From Membranipora membranacea (lineage: Eukaryota; Bryozoa; Gymnolaemata; Cheilostomatida; Membraniporidae), in assembly GCA_914767715.1 (NCBI GenBank), contig OU612065.1, positions 1,674,001 through 1,738,000 on the forward strand: 64,000 nt of DNA, read 5' to 3'. Below are positions 48,401 to 61,000 of this stretch, in pieces. Position numbers and translations under genes: made by a program. The notes under the pieces are model-generated. The model was given only the letters and a program-made list of their open reading frames with translations, was not told where the DNA came from and searched no databases. Each line of letters begins with the position of its first letter. The first letter of the stretch is position 1.

Positions 48401-51339
48401 GACATTTCATGTATTGTAGACCTACCGTTACTGAAGACATTAGATATTAGTGTAGATATGACTCTTGAGAGCGCTGTCAGTGTCGCTCCCACTGATCCAG
48501 CTATGGAATGTAAGTTCAGTCTAGTAATCACCTGGTGATCTTGTTATTTTTATAATGTTAACACACTGAACCCTTTTAACTGCTTCCAAACATCAGCATA
48601 GTGACATTTGATGACTGATTAACTTCTTCAGTTATACAGAGTACTGTTGCTACTTATTTTGTGTCTGTCTGTTGCAGCCATCAATGTAACCACTCTATCA
48701 TTAGCTAACAATAACTGGGTAGACGATCGTGTGCTCTCAGGAGTTCTCCCCTCTCTAAATGGGTAAATATATGAGTTCATGTATGAGGCGATAACACATA
48801 TTTGTAATACAAATCACAATATCACAAAAAGACTGATGAAGAAGTATAATGTGTAGTCATGGTACATTTGATGCTGTATATGTTACTGAGTGTTTCTGAT
48901 CCCGTGTAGAAGGTTTGTCCACAAAACTTCAGTTTTGTGTTTATGATAAACGCATGTATATACAAAACCCAATCCAGTGCCTCATATCACTTTTTCAAAA
49001 AGTGTTTTTGAAAAAAATAGAAAAAACAGCTGAATCACAGTTCTGTGTTCTACCACGTGTGTGTAGTAAAACCACATGAGGGTGTGCTATTTATATTTTT
49101 TTGTCTGATTTATGCCATGAAAGCTTGAAATTAACTAAAAAATTAAAAAACAGCCTACTTTACCCATATATCTCCAACATACATCAATGAATAACGGATA
49201 GCTTCAGCGGCTTGGGTGGCCGAGTGGCTAGTGTGCCCAAGTTCAATTCCCGGTTGTGACCAAAAAAAGCAAAGACATGAATGTGAATAAACTAATATTT
49301 TTATATATAACGCAATTATAACATGCTTGTGATACGCGAGAGGCCCGAGTTCAAATCCCGGTGAAGACAGATTTCTTTTTTACATATCATCTCTTTCACT
49401 ATTTGGTGGTTTATTACCTTAATTATAACATGTTTGTTGCGCTATATTCTATGGCTATTCTCACTGAAAGTAATTGAGGGGGGAGTTCTGCCACATAATA
49501 GGACAACGATACTCAGGTTGTCTTCCTCATAGGTTGCATGGAAAGGACAGCCATTTTAGTTTGCACGCACTTGTAATCACATCACCAATTGGCCATCCAT
49601 CGTAAACTCAATCGACAGCCTGAGTGTTTGTCATCCACACCCCTGAAGTTTTGTGGCATTTATGATCGCGGCATTTCTAATATTTATTGAAATATTTTGT
49701 AGATTGTTGGAACTAGATTTATCTAATACAAGAATAACCTCTCCATGTATAGCTCACCTATTACCTAATATGAGACACCTCACATCATTAGGCCTACAAG
49801 GTATACTACTCAACGACGACGATCTAATATTCCTCACTCAGCTACCAAACCTAAAGAAACTCATACTCAGTGATACGGGGTCAGTCAGTGCCTATCCACT
49901 TCACATTAAATTCTTACGTGGCATCGCAGTCATGAATCTACACACCATTATGCACATGCAAACAATTTGAAAATGGCAATATATTTTATAAGAAACACTA
50001 ATGCCTGCTTGTGTTTATCTATAAAATATTAAAAAATCCCCTGAGGGTATGTGTGGCTCATTAACGGGCGACAATATTAGGATGAGGGTGGTACTGTTTT
50101 AATTTCGTAATCAAAGCAATTAGTGAAAAACCGTTGAGATTATGAGACACTGATGTGGAATACATCCCACAGGATAACACAACAAGTATTACAATTAATC
50201 ATCTTTTTTCTCTTATTCATCCATATTAAGACATGATTCACTGCTTTAAGGGGGAAAAGAATTTAACAATATTGCTATTGGATGCTTGCACTACCAACAT
50301 CTTTTTGTTCTCTTGAAAAAGCAAACTCCAATTATTGAGGATTAAATCTAATTTTTTACACCTCACTCTAAAATGATTGTAGATCCTATTATTGCTATGT
50401 ATATAATTTTAAGTTTTTGTTGTGAAGGAGAAAAACCTGTGATCTGTTAATTGCATGAACTATCTAAGATACATTAGATGACTCTCTATAATATCAGTGT
50501 TATTTATTCAGGGTTGGTGATACTCTGCTGGTTGGAGGATATCTTAACACATGTAAAGAGTTGGAGCTGGTTAGCTTATGTCGTACAGCAATCTCAGACA
50601 GAGGTCTGTATCTCACTATCCATATCCACTCATTCATTCAATGATCAAATCAAGTTCAAGGTTTACATAGAACACGTATCTTAGAATTGTATCTATAGAC
50701 TGTTGAGACATACATTTGTCTCTGCAGCATAGGGCTTGGTTAAATTAATTCACCTGATTTTTGTATCTCATAACCTTGAACTTTGGGAGTTGCCTGTTAC
50801 TGAGCTTACTACCATTCTGTTACTGAGCTTACTACCATTCTGTTACTGACTTATAAAGGCAGAGTCACATGAAAAAGATAAGACTGAAGTTATTTACTCT
50901 TATATTCCGCTATTTTATTATGGAGTAATTCAAAATATGGTTATGAAAAAGAAATTGTGATTTGTGAACAGCAATGATGTCTACTCAGCAAAAGTGGAGA
51001 TCACATAATTTGTTTATCGATGTTTTTGACAAATGATTGTCTCACTTATGGTTACAAAGTTATCTCTCATCTACAATCTCTTTGATCATACTGTGCTGCT
51101 CTTACTGCCCGCTGTTTGACACACTGCTGGATGTCTGTTTTGTAGGGTTAGCTAACATGAAGCTAAGTAAGCTGCGTACTCTATGGTTAGATGGCTGCGC
51201 TGTGACTATAGAATCAGTACTATCTCTATCAGCATATAGATGTAATAACCTGACATACCTGTCCGTGAGGAAACTGGTGGCTGTCACAGATAACCTAGAG
51301 GAGGAGATACAGGCTGCAGACGTGGTCGACCCTGACTGA
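42455..51339 (+). CDS. Leucine-rich-repeat protein of unknown function
   Basis: Thirteen exons whose phases all agree: 42455-42569, 43853-44066, 44218-44307, 44515-44589, 44934-45007, 45360-45434, 45877-46082, 47115-47298, 48420-48509, 48678-48762, 49703-49879, 50512-50603, 51146-51339; 556 residues. From about residue 145 it is a series of RNI-type leucine-rich repeats: LTQLSLEDNNFLRD, LVNLNLAGCNELTNK, IEHLDLSQTSVDD, LEHLDMHGVRID, VTTLSLANNNWVDD, LLELDLSNTRITSP, LRTLWLDGC. Several middle exons are about 75 bases, one repeat each. The N-terminal region contains GYLLCLPPVMFKRIVDKL, slightly reminiscent of an F-box or the ZYG11/ZER1 start, but I cannot assign it. No signal peptide, membrane segment or other domain is seen, so a cytosolic interaction scaffold or ubiquitin-ligase receptor is only a guess. 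AATAAA at 51646. Confidence 0.85.
44738..44752 (+). repeat. Poly-G run (15)
   Basis: Homopolymer in the LRR-gene intron after exon 4. Similar runs of 13-15 G or C occur at 25033, 46207, 46256 and 59559. Confidence 0.95.
46207..46269. repeat. Two poly-C runs (14 each) followed by GTCTG
   Basis: Runs at 46207-46220 and 46256-46269, each followed by GTCTG, within the LRR-gene intron 46083-47114. They are probably copies of one short duplicated segment. Confidence 0.9.
47303..47368. repeat. 11-bp tandem repeat ACTCTGTGTGT, about six copies
   Basis: Begins just after the splice donor of the LRR-gene exon ending at 47298, so the intron starts with this microsatellite. One unit has ACTCTATGTGT. 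Confidence 0.92.
49210..49375 (+). other. tRNA-like sequence in an LRR-gene intron
   Basis: TGGCCGAGTGGCTAGTG at about 49217 resembles the box A of serine/leucine tRNAs, and GTTCAATTCCC (49238-49248) resembles box B, but the anticodon arm between them is missing. A second box-B-like GTTCAAATCCC lies at about 49350. It could be a truncated tRNA pseudogene or the head of a SINE. It is not a functional tRNA. Confidence 0.45.
50795..50850. repeat. 23-bp tandem repeat, 2.4 copies
   Basis: Unit starting TGTTACTGAGCTTACTACC at 50795, 50818 and partially at 50841, intronic in the LRR gene. Confidence 0.9.
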
Positions 51340-51645
51340 CACTCTTAGCTCTGCATACAGTGTACCGAAGAGCTGGAGAGATCTGATGATCTGTTCTATA
51401 AGCATTGATCATCATTATGTGACCAAAAATGCAAAATTTGTGCGACCATTACTTCACTACGGAAAAATCACATGGCCATCCAATCTGCAAATTGGGCGCA
51501 GCACAACCTGCCAACCAACCATAGCAATCAACCGGAATTCTAGTCATAATTTCCTTGGGTCCATACCATTTATGCAACTATAAACTACAGTTATTGCATT
51601 TTTAGGTGCTGAGAAAACCAGCTGCAGCTAATTCCATTTCTATGT

Positions 51646-51651
51646 AATAAA
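51646..51651 (+). promoter_or_regulatory. Polyadenylation signal AATAAA for the LRR gene
   Basis: A hexamer 307 bp after the stop codon, same strand. It lies in the gap between the LRR gene and the convergent receptor gene (51340-52033), which otherwise shows nothing. Confidence 0.45.
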
Positions 51652-52033
51652 AAATACGATATAACTTCATCTTCGTGTATAATGTGAACTAGTAAAAACC
51701 TTTTACGCAATATAACAATCATGCAAACATCTGTGTTTATCAGTCCTGCAGAAAATTCTCGAAATATCGTGCTGAAGAATACTCCCCTGGTTCATCCAAA
51801 TCTCCTACAAAAAAAACCATAGGTACATCATTCATGACATTGTTTGGCAGAAGTCATCAACATTGATTTCATACTGAGTTATATGCAGTAGGCTACGCTT
51901 GCGTATCACTATTTGAATATATTGCCAAAATTTCACTCTCAAATGTTACTCTGCACCAATGATTTTGATTTAATTTTTTTCTCTGCATATAAATTTGTTC
52001 GATTGGAGGACATGAGACACTACTAAGAAATCT

Positions 52034-55000
52034 TTAGTAATTCTGACCTACTATAGATGAGCTGTCATCCTCATTATTCTCAGTCATATTGTGTGGTGAT
52101 TGGGTAGTACTATCTAACAATGTCTCCTGGCCCATCAGAAACACGACGTCACGTACATCCTCCAGGGTGGCCCAACTAAGCTTCTCTATTTGTGTAGACT
52201 GCTGTTGGACACGGCTACAGTTTCCACACTGCATCTCATGTACATCATACACAGGATTGTTGTTATGCTGCACCACCTTGTCACACTCAGTGGTTTGGGT
52301 TGCTCTGTTTGTATTTGTCATAGTTGCAGCTATTCCAGTAGAGTTTTTTGCCAATCTTCGGAGGGTGGGATGGTTTGGAAATGTTGCTACACTTCCAGAG
52401 AGGGGCTCACTGGTGTTGCCTTCACAGAGTGATATTGTACGCAGAGATTCCTCTTTGGAGTCAAAATTTACATTGTTGTAACTTTCCTTACTCTTACATT
52501 CGGCACACGACTTAGAGCGTTTGATATCAGGTGAAAGATTTGATTTTAAGCGTAATATATTTTTGGGAGAGATGGCTGTACTTGGACGCTTGTTAGACTG
52601 ATGCCTTTTACAGGGTGTATCAAAAAACTCTGTTTGCCTGCATGAATCTTCTGAGTTGTCTGCCTCTATCGGCTTCATCTGTATCCATTGGTTAAGCAAT
52701 TTGTGCTGATCTTTATGATCAACTTGATCTTGTTGTTCAGGGCTAGTACTGCGTGCATCTCTGCTCTTCTTAGCTCTCAATCCAAGAAGTCGCCTACTCC
52801 TCATCGACATATCTCTCAGTTTCGTTGACCATGTGAAGGTTACATGGTGATGCTCTGGTTTTCTGGCAGCCCTCTGTATCGCTGGGCTGCTAAATGAGGG
52901 TGCTGGAGCATGATATCCATTAGTAGACAGTGATTTTCCTACTGCTGTCGGAGCTGGCCTCCGATGGGTTGAGAACTTCAAATGCTCATAACTTCGATTG
53001 AATCTTTTTCTGATAAGAAATTAGTGCGATAAATACACAGGAACCACTGCATTATCCAAGGGGGACACTGTCAATTTTTGAAAAACTGGTTTACCTTTTC
53101 ATTACGGAAATAATTTAATTGAAAATTTATCATCGTCTTTGAAATAATCATCGTCTTTGGAAATGAACTGTGACTACATAGCTGTTGCTAAGTCTTCTGT
53201 TTTCAGGGATTATCCTGATACACAGTCAAAATGGATTAATTTTTCTATCTGCCAGACACACCTCACTGACACATAACAAATAAATTCATAGTATAATGTC
53301 ATGGCTTCACTGTGAGAATATATATAAAAGAGCCGCAGTTGTTAAGCGGAGGAGGGGCAGCATCTTGGTTTTTGTTATGGCTATCTACTCACTGATAGGC
53401 TTGCTGAACTACATCATAGAAATTCCAGGTGTATACTTCATCTTTGGAGTGTAATTTCTGCAAACAAATGAAGTCAAATTTTATCAGCAGTAGAAACAGA
53501 TAGTTACGGGACAAATAAATATTACGATTAGATTCGACTTTCATGTCATGTCAGGTGAATTAAAATGGTCATCCAAAAAGTGAATATGACTCAATAATGA
53601 AAAATTGGAAATCACATACACTGTTGATCTCAGACAGGAAAAGCTTAGCTTGGCTCATCTTTTTTACGATTCCTTTGATCAGACTTCTACTGTCTTTTCT
53701 TTCTCCTCTAGTTGATCTGTAAAATCTCTGCACGCGAAAGAAATTGCTACAGGAAAAGTCGAAGTTGCAGTATACAATGTATATCAAAACTGATGTTGCT
53801 GACAAACGCTTCAGTCATCGCCAAAATAATGATAACCCGCTTACTTTACAAAAAGAATTTTGTGCAATATCATAATATGTGATTTTTTCTCAGAGAAGAT
53901 CACCAGCAGCTTAAACACTGACGAAGAAGAGTTTTGTGGATAAATTTATTTGTACGCGCGTTTTAAGAGGCAAATAAAAAAGGGAACTTAGATCTGTTCA
54001 CTGATCTCCACTCTGTTGCTAGGTTAGAAAGCCTCAGAACCTGCGAGAAGAAGAGGACGACTTTACTCCTCCACAAGCTTTCCTCAGGTTTGTCTTTGAC
54101 AGTGGCTAAAAGTTTTCTATATGTTAACTGTTCCAAAGCGAGAAAGCCTATACATATTACCACAAAACCAGCCAGTGCTATGAAGAGCCCTACAACAATG
54201 ATAATAATAATCCCTGCATTGGAGTGTTTTGATCTACTTTTCAATGAACTCTTCGAGAACAGTGGCATGCCAAACGACGTGGTTTGCAACAAACAACGCG
54301 TGGAATTGCCTCCCCACGCGATTTCGTGGGCCTGTCTAGCTACACCTTAAAGGGCAACCAAGGTTTCAAACACCTTCTCATTGATGGCCATTGATCAATA
54401 GCAGATTGCACCTTCTGCATGGGGAAAAAGACAAAATATATATCGGATGATTATTCAGCCAGAATTCTTGTGAAACATTTCTTCCATCAGGCACTCAAAC
54501 TCATCTAAAAGAGAATACCACATAGCAGTTTCCTGTTCCTGTTATTATTTAGCCTGTGCTCTATAATTATTACAGCAAAGTCTTGGAACCTCCCCTAAAC
54601 TGAGTGTTACCCAGCTTAGAGTCAGCAACTACTTTGAGTTTTGCATCGCGTAATGCACAAAGCTGATGCTGCCCAGCACATTATTTACTATCCATTAATG
54701 CATTGCTGCGAAACCTTGGTTGCCCTTTAAAGGGCAACCAAGGTTTCGCAGCAATGCATTAATGGGTAGCAAATAATGTGCTGGGCAGCATCAGCTTTGT
54801 GCATTACGCGATGCAAAACTCAAAGTAGTTGCTGACTCTAAGCTGGGTAACACTTCAGTTTAGGGGAGGTTCCAAGACTTTGCTGTAATAATTATAGAGC
54901 ACAGGCTAAATAATAACAGGAACAGGAAACTGCTATGTGGTATTCTCTTTTAGCTGAGTTTGAGTGCCTGATGGAAGAAATGTTTCACAAGAATTCTGGC

Positions 55001-58000
55001 TGAATAATCATCCGAATTATATTTGGTCTTTTTCCCCATGCAGAAGGTGCAATCTGCTATTGATCAATGGCCATCAATGAGAAGTTGTTTGAAACCTTGG
55101 TTGCCCTCTAAGAAGCTACTCGATACAGAACCACAATTTGCTTCGATAGCTCATGTAAATACAAAATGTGGAAGAATTATGGTTGTTCCTCCAGATACAT
55201 GCATAGTTAATAGTTTATGACATACTAGTTGTCACCACTTTATGGGTGGTTTTCACAGATTAGCTTCATCGCGTGAAAAAACTTAAATATGATTTCAAGC
55301 TTGAAAAAAACAATTCATTATCAGAAATGTGATCATGGTATTTTATTATCTTCTGAGGGACTAGTCTGCATAAAGCTTACCACTGATGTTGTCAAATGTC
55401 AACTGTATTTGAGTCGCCTGATGGTCTTGTTTCAGGTCTGAATGGCAGCGTTTTAATCCACTGAGCCATGTATGCTTAAGTTTCTCTATATAACCTGAAT
55501 CATGGTATTCTCGTAAGCGTGCTGATACCTCCTCCTACAAGCGTAAGTAAGTGCTTTATATTTATATATATATATATCGCCACTTCGAAGAAATTCTTAT
55601 TCTGTGTGGAAATGTGGTTTAGTAGTAAAGTAGTAAGTTATTAAAAGTTTGTTTCATATAATATATTGAACCGAGAAGACAAAACAGCGTTGTGTGCAGT
55701 ATTATTTCAGCGGAGATACCTTCAGCTTCATATTCTTTTTTCTAGGAAAGCCAAATCCATAAGATCCCTGTGCGAAGGTTTTGATATTTGCAAGTATGCA
55801 GTCATAGTTTTTTCTTCCCACTATATAATCAATGGGACCTGTATCGCCTATCATTACATCCAATTTATCTTTCCTGCAAAATAAAAAACTTGTGTTGATG
55901 CATGACATAGAAAATGAAGTCTTTCGTAACAAAAACTTTTATAAGTTATCGGGGCTTCACTACTTTTCCAGTTTTCATGTCATCAGGGATGTCATCCCCA
56001 ATTTAACCCCTTCACTCCTGACTTTTTAAGCCGTGTAAGAGAGTATCAGATATGTTGTTGAGTGATGAAAGTTGACCATCATCCATGGCCTTCATCCATG
56101 GCCTTCATCAGGAACGCACTGTTTTATAAATGCCCACAACTGAACTCAGTGACTGAATCAAAGTTTTGTTGTACCGTATATAAACCATCACTTCTAAATT
56201 ATATCAAATAATGCTGATGAGCTGCATTTAATTATGCATCATCATTGGTTTATAACCGTTCCTACCGAATCATATCGAGTCCTTGATCTCGGTTAGCTAC
56301 AGTGAATTGTCTCATCCTTCGGTATAGAACAGGGTTAATATTGTTCACAAACGTCTCTGAGGCAGAGTTGTGCAGTCCAGCTACCCGCAAACCCAGCAAC
56401 TAAATATAAACATAGAATATACAGGTCGCTGAATAATGTAAAGGATAGCCAAGAGTATCTTATCCTTATTACAAGTGACAGTAGGGACATGAACAATATT
56501 TGTCTAATTAACTCATCTGATAAGATCATTGTTTCCTGTGACTTATGAATGGGTACCTGGTATCTACAATGTTTGACTCAGATTAATTATGTTGAGACAG
56601 CAGCAGCGTATATTGTGATGTGATAAATCTACCTGTGGATCAGAGATGTTGGAGAAATTTTGTTCCTCGCCGGCATCAGTTAGAGATGAAGTTAGGTTTG
56701 CTGTGTATTCAGCGACGTATATAATACAGAAGAATCCCCAAACATTCTGTAACCAAATAGATGAATTTTGTGTCACGTTTAGAATTAAAGTAGATGCTTC
56801 AATTAGTTTGAGTTAGTACTCAAAAGACTGTATATTATAGTTTCTGGCATAAAATTATGAGAATGCTCCTGCACATTCATTGAATCTGCATTTTCCATCT
56901 TTATTTTTAGAAAACAGGAGAGAAAAAAGCTAGAGTTGACTATGTTGTATCATATCCTCTTCTTCTTACTTTCAGTTATTTACTCACCTGTACCCACTTA
57001 GCTGGCCATGCTCTGGGAATCTTAATCGGTATAATGTTCCCACAAAGTAATGAAACTATCACTTTGACTGAAGATCCAAATGTGAAATCCGATTGCATCA
57101 TATCATGTTCAGGGTTTAATCCAGACGGGCTGAACCACTCAACAAGAGCCTGCGATAGAAGATTGCATTGAAGACAAACTACACAAGCTTTCTTACTAAA
57201 TTACCTTATGATTTGATATTGAGATACATCAATTAGAGTTACTTTAATTAGCTCCAATAAGTTATTTATGCCTGGGCCAAAAAATTTTATATTCTCATTG
57301 GGATTTATTGAATAGTTGTTTAAAGAGAACTTTCTGACCTGCCGAAGGATAACATTATTGTTGTTGTGCAATTTTGAAAATTTCAATTACAATTAAATCG
57401 AGAGTGTCAACAGGGAGTTTGGGACCCAAACTCCCTGGTGTCAAGTTTATTTGGTTAAAAATAAGACACTTTTAGGAGTTGTGTTCTCTTATTGTGAGAG
57501 AACATAATTCTCACTAACCAGTGCTCCAGTTGTAGCAACAGCCAATGAGAGAATAACAACCCACAGAACAGAGGAGAAGGGGTCAAGAAAGGAGAACCTC
57601 TGATACTGGTCTGTGGGATTCTTAGGTTTCTCTGTATTATTTGCCAGCATTGAAATCCCAGTATGGTAATAAGGGGCTGAGAAATCTATAACTTTAGAGC
57701 GATTATAGTTTATACTAAACGATGCCACAGCCATATCTGCTCTCCCTGTAACACACAGGGTCAATATTATTACAAAAATATGATAAAGTATGTGTAAAAA
57801 CCCAGTATGATGTACACATTTTAATGCATAGTTTTCTCAAAATGGTACTGTTGAACAGTCCAAAACTTTGCAACGTCAAAACTTGGTCATTTTTGAAGCT
57901 GTAAAGACATTGTTCTATAGGGTGCTGTTCCTTACAATTAGTATGTATTAAACACAGATGCCCTACAGATTTCTAATCAGTTAAGCTAAATACCTTGCAT

Positions 58001-61000
58001 AAGCTCATAAACAAGACCTGTCCAATTATCTCTCTTTTTATCATAAGCACCAAACTGTCCATCAGGCGAAATATACAGCTGGAAATCAAAGTCTAGGTCA
58101 CTTGCCAGCCTCTGCAATAATCAACATCCAAGAAATCTTGATTTTCGAAACATTTCTCTTCAATTTCCTGGTATTCTATCTATGAATCGTCACAATTACA
58201 GTCTAGTCGTTATTTTTTAACATGGGGTGTGTTATTACTATGGTATTGACATAATATTTGACAGATATACTCTTCTACAACACTGGCACATAGCACTCAT
58301 ACATAAGTGAATGTTTATAATTACCAGAAGTATATCCATACATAAACCGGAGCAGCACTGTAACTCATAGGTACCAGCATCCATAGGGACACCATCATTG
58401 TAATCTAGGAAAGCAACGTTATAATGTCATGTGAGAGAAAGTGAATATCTCGTGGAATTTGAATTGCCCATAATTTTATCTTTCAATACCTTAATAAATT
58501 TTTGTACATAAGCTGCATTGGCTGGTTAGCATACAAAAAATTCTTAAAAACAACAAACCATGAAATACATCCGATACCAGCTCCTTTGGGTTGTATTTAT
58601 ATGCGCTGCTCATGATTTGTTCCGATGTGATATTCAAACAGGGTATCGATGGTGTCCTACAAATCTTCTCCTGGTCGATGAATACGGGCTTCTCTATAGT
58701 GACAAAAGGAGTGTCACTCGCTGTTACTATGTGATAAGTGTTCTCATTCTGAAATTTAGAGAAAAATAAATTTTAGAAATGGCTTGATGATATGACCAGA
58801 ATTTATTTTACAGAAATAAAATGCCTGCTTCAATGACTGATCTATTTGTGTGTAGAGAATTAGGGACAAATTCCTTGTTGGGAGGGAAACGTAACTCATT
58901 GTAAGGAAACTGGTCAAGGACTAATATTTTTACAATGCAAAACCGAGATAACGTTTGGAATGATTTCAAAAACTTTTAGACTCTCCACATGTTTAATAGG
59001 TGGTGCAATTCACAGAAGGAAGCTTAAAAATTTAATACACCCTTAAAAGATGTCAAACCTAGAAGAAAGCAACACCAAGGAGTGACACGATTCGAGAGAG
59101 GCAGATGAAAGCGCTAGGTCACCTTCTACGCCTACCTGAAGAGACACCAGGATGGCTGTGAAATCTTCCAGGAACCCCCAAAGAAACAAAGGGACGCACA
59201 AAAGACAACATGAGTGAAAACACACATAGAAAAGGATTTAAATAGGACGGGACAATTTGAGAAACCATGAATATCACAGTACTCTTGATTGGCCGGTGTG
59301 GAAAAGGTTAAGATAAGCTAGCCAAAGTACACCAAGTATGAAAGAGAAAACCAAATGAAGTATGTCTAAATCAATCAGTTTTGCAAAAGATATGCTAACT
59401 TCTATCAGATGTCTGATTATCCAGGGAAATAAAAAAAAAATTAAACTGTGAGTGAACCAGAGACAAGCATTCTATTGTATTCAATAAGCAGCAGCTGTAT
59501 GAGAGTTCTGGATTGTGGGGTAATTTGTTGTTGTTGTTTTGTTATGCGGTTATGTGCCGGGGGGGGGGGGGGGAAAGTGAGGGGTAAAAAGAGCCAAAGA
59601 TTGAGACTCACCTCAGTATGATTCAACTGGGAATAAAAAGAGGCAATAGTGAAGAGAGATCCACAGAGAATATAATCAAGCAGGCCCATAATATTTGGGG
59701 AGGTAGGACTTACAGCGCTCAACCTGGTGATACTGTGTTCTCTCAAAGATTATTGGCTCCCCTACCAATTTGGTCTAAACTAGTCAAGTGAGCGATATCA
59801 GTTATTATATTTGAATTATAATTTATCATTATATGTCAATTAAAACTATTTGTTTTTAACTTAAATTACTATCAATAATTAATCATCTGATTATATACAT
59901 TGGTCATTTGATTAAATTTTTGTAGCATACCTCTTTTATAAATGGACTGAGGATATCTGGGAACTCTTTGGTTGAGGTGTTGATGGTTGAATTCAGATAC
60001 GACTGCGAACCGTTTTGATATAAAAACTTGACTTTATACTCAAAATAAGAACTTCGGACTCTGGTTCTATGAGAAAGGAAAATATTATAAACATGCAATT
60101 TATTTATACATTATCATTTTATGGTATTATGATGTGAAAAATTGGATTCTTTGATTGATATGTACAAGTTTGAGGGCATGGGACAAAATTATGCTACCGA
60201 AATCTAGCAAAGGGTTCGCCAATAAATTTCAATTATAATCTAAATGTTGGACATTTTAATGGCTCAGACAATAAACAGACTTTCTTACCTGTTAGCCGAT
60301 AACATACTCTGCTGGATGGTGTGGGCGATGAAACTCTCACTCCCCAAGTTTGGTATAAGGGTTATTATGGCTGAGCGGGTGGTAGGAACACTAAATGAAA
60401 AGTGAACAAAATTCGCTGTGAAAGTCTTCCAAATCTAAACAACACTCATTTTATGAACATTTTGCTTTATTTATGTTGGCAGGCCAAACAGAGGGCCAAC
60501 AAGTGATATATATTGTGTAGACCAGGATAGGGACAGGTCAGGCCTTTAAATTACAAGATGCCCACCTGTCACTAGAGGCAGCATAAGTGCTAAGAATCCA
60601 TACAACTTTTCTGTTGTAAAAAAGTACATCAGCAATTCTCATCACTTCGCCTGACACTGACGGTTGGCAGTGTAGTAAGATTAGCAAGACACGCTGTGAG
60701 CTTCCCTTCTGTGGATGGTAAAACAGGTAAACTCAGCGACAAAGATTTGACATTGTGTGCTATACAAAATAAGCCAACACTCTGTATACACCAATGGTCT
60801 AACCCATATAAGGGAAAAGTACAACTTATAACAACAACAAACCTATCTCTTTCTGAATCTGAATATAGTTATGGGTAGTTGGTTATACGGCGCACACTAA
60901 AAACGCGCTTGACTCATGGTTTCTAGCTGAATACCTTTGTGTTGTGCAATGGTATAAACACCTTTATCTCTAAACCGAATACCCACCTTAATATGAGCCA

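Noticed and set aside
52089-52481. 130-residue plus-strand frame
   Set aside because: Antisense to the receptor's last exon.
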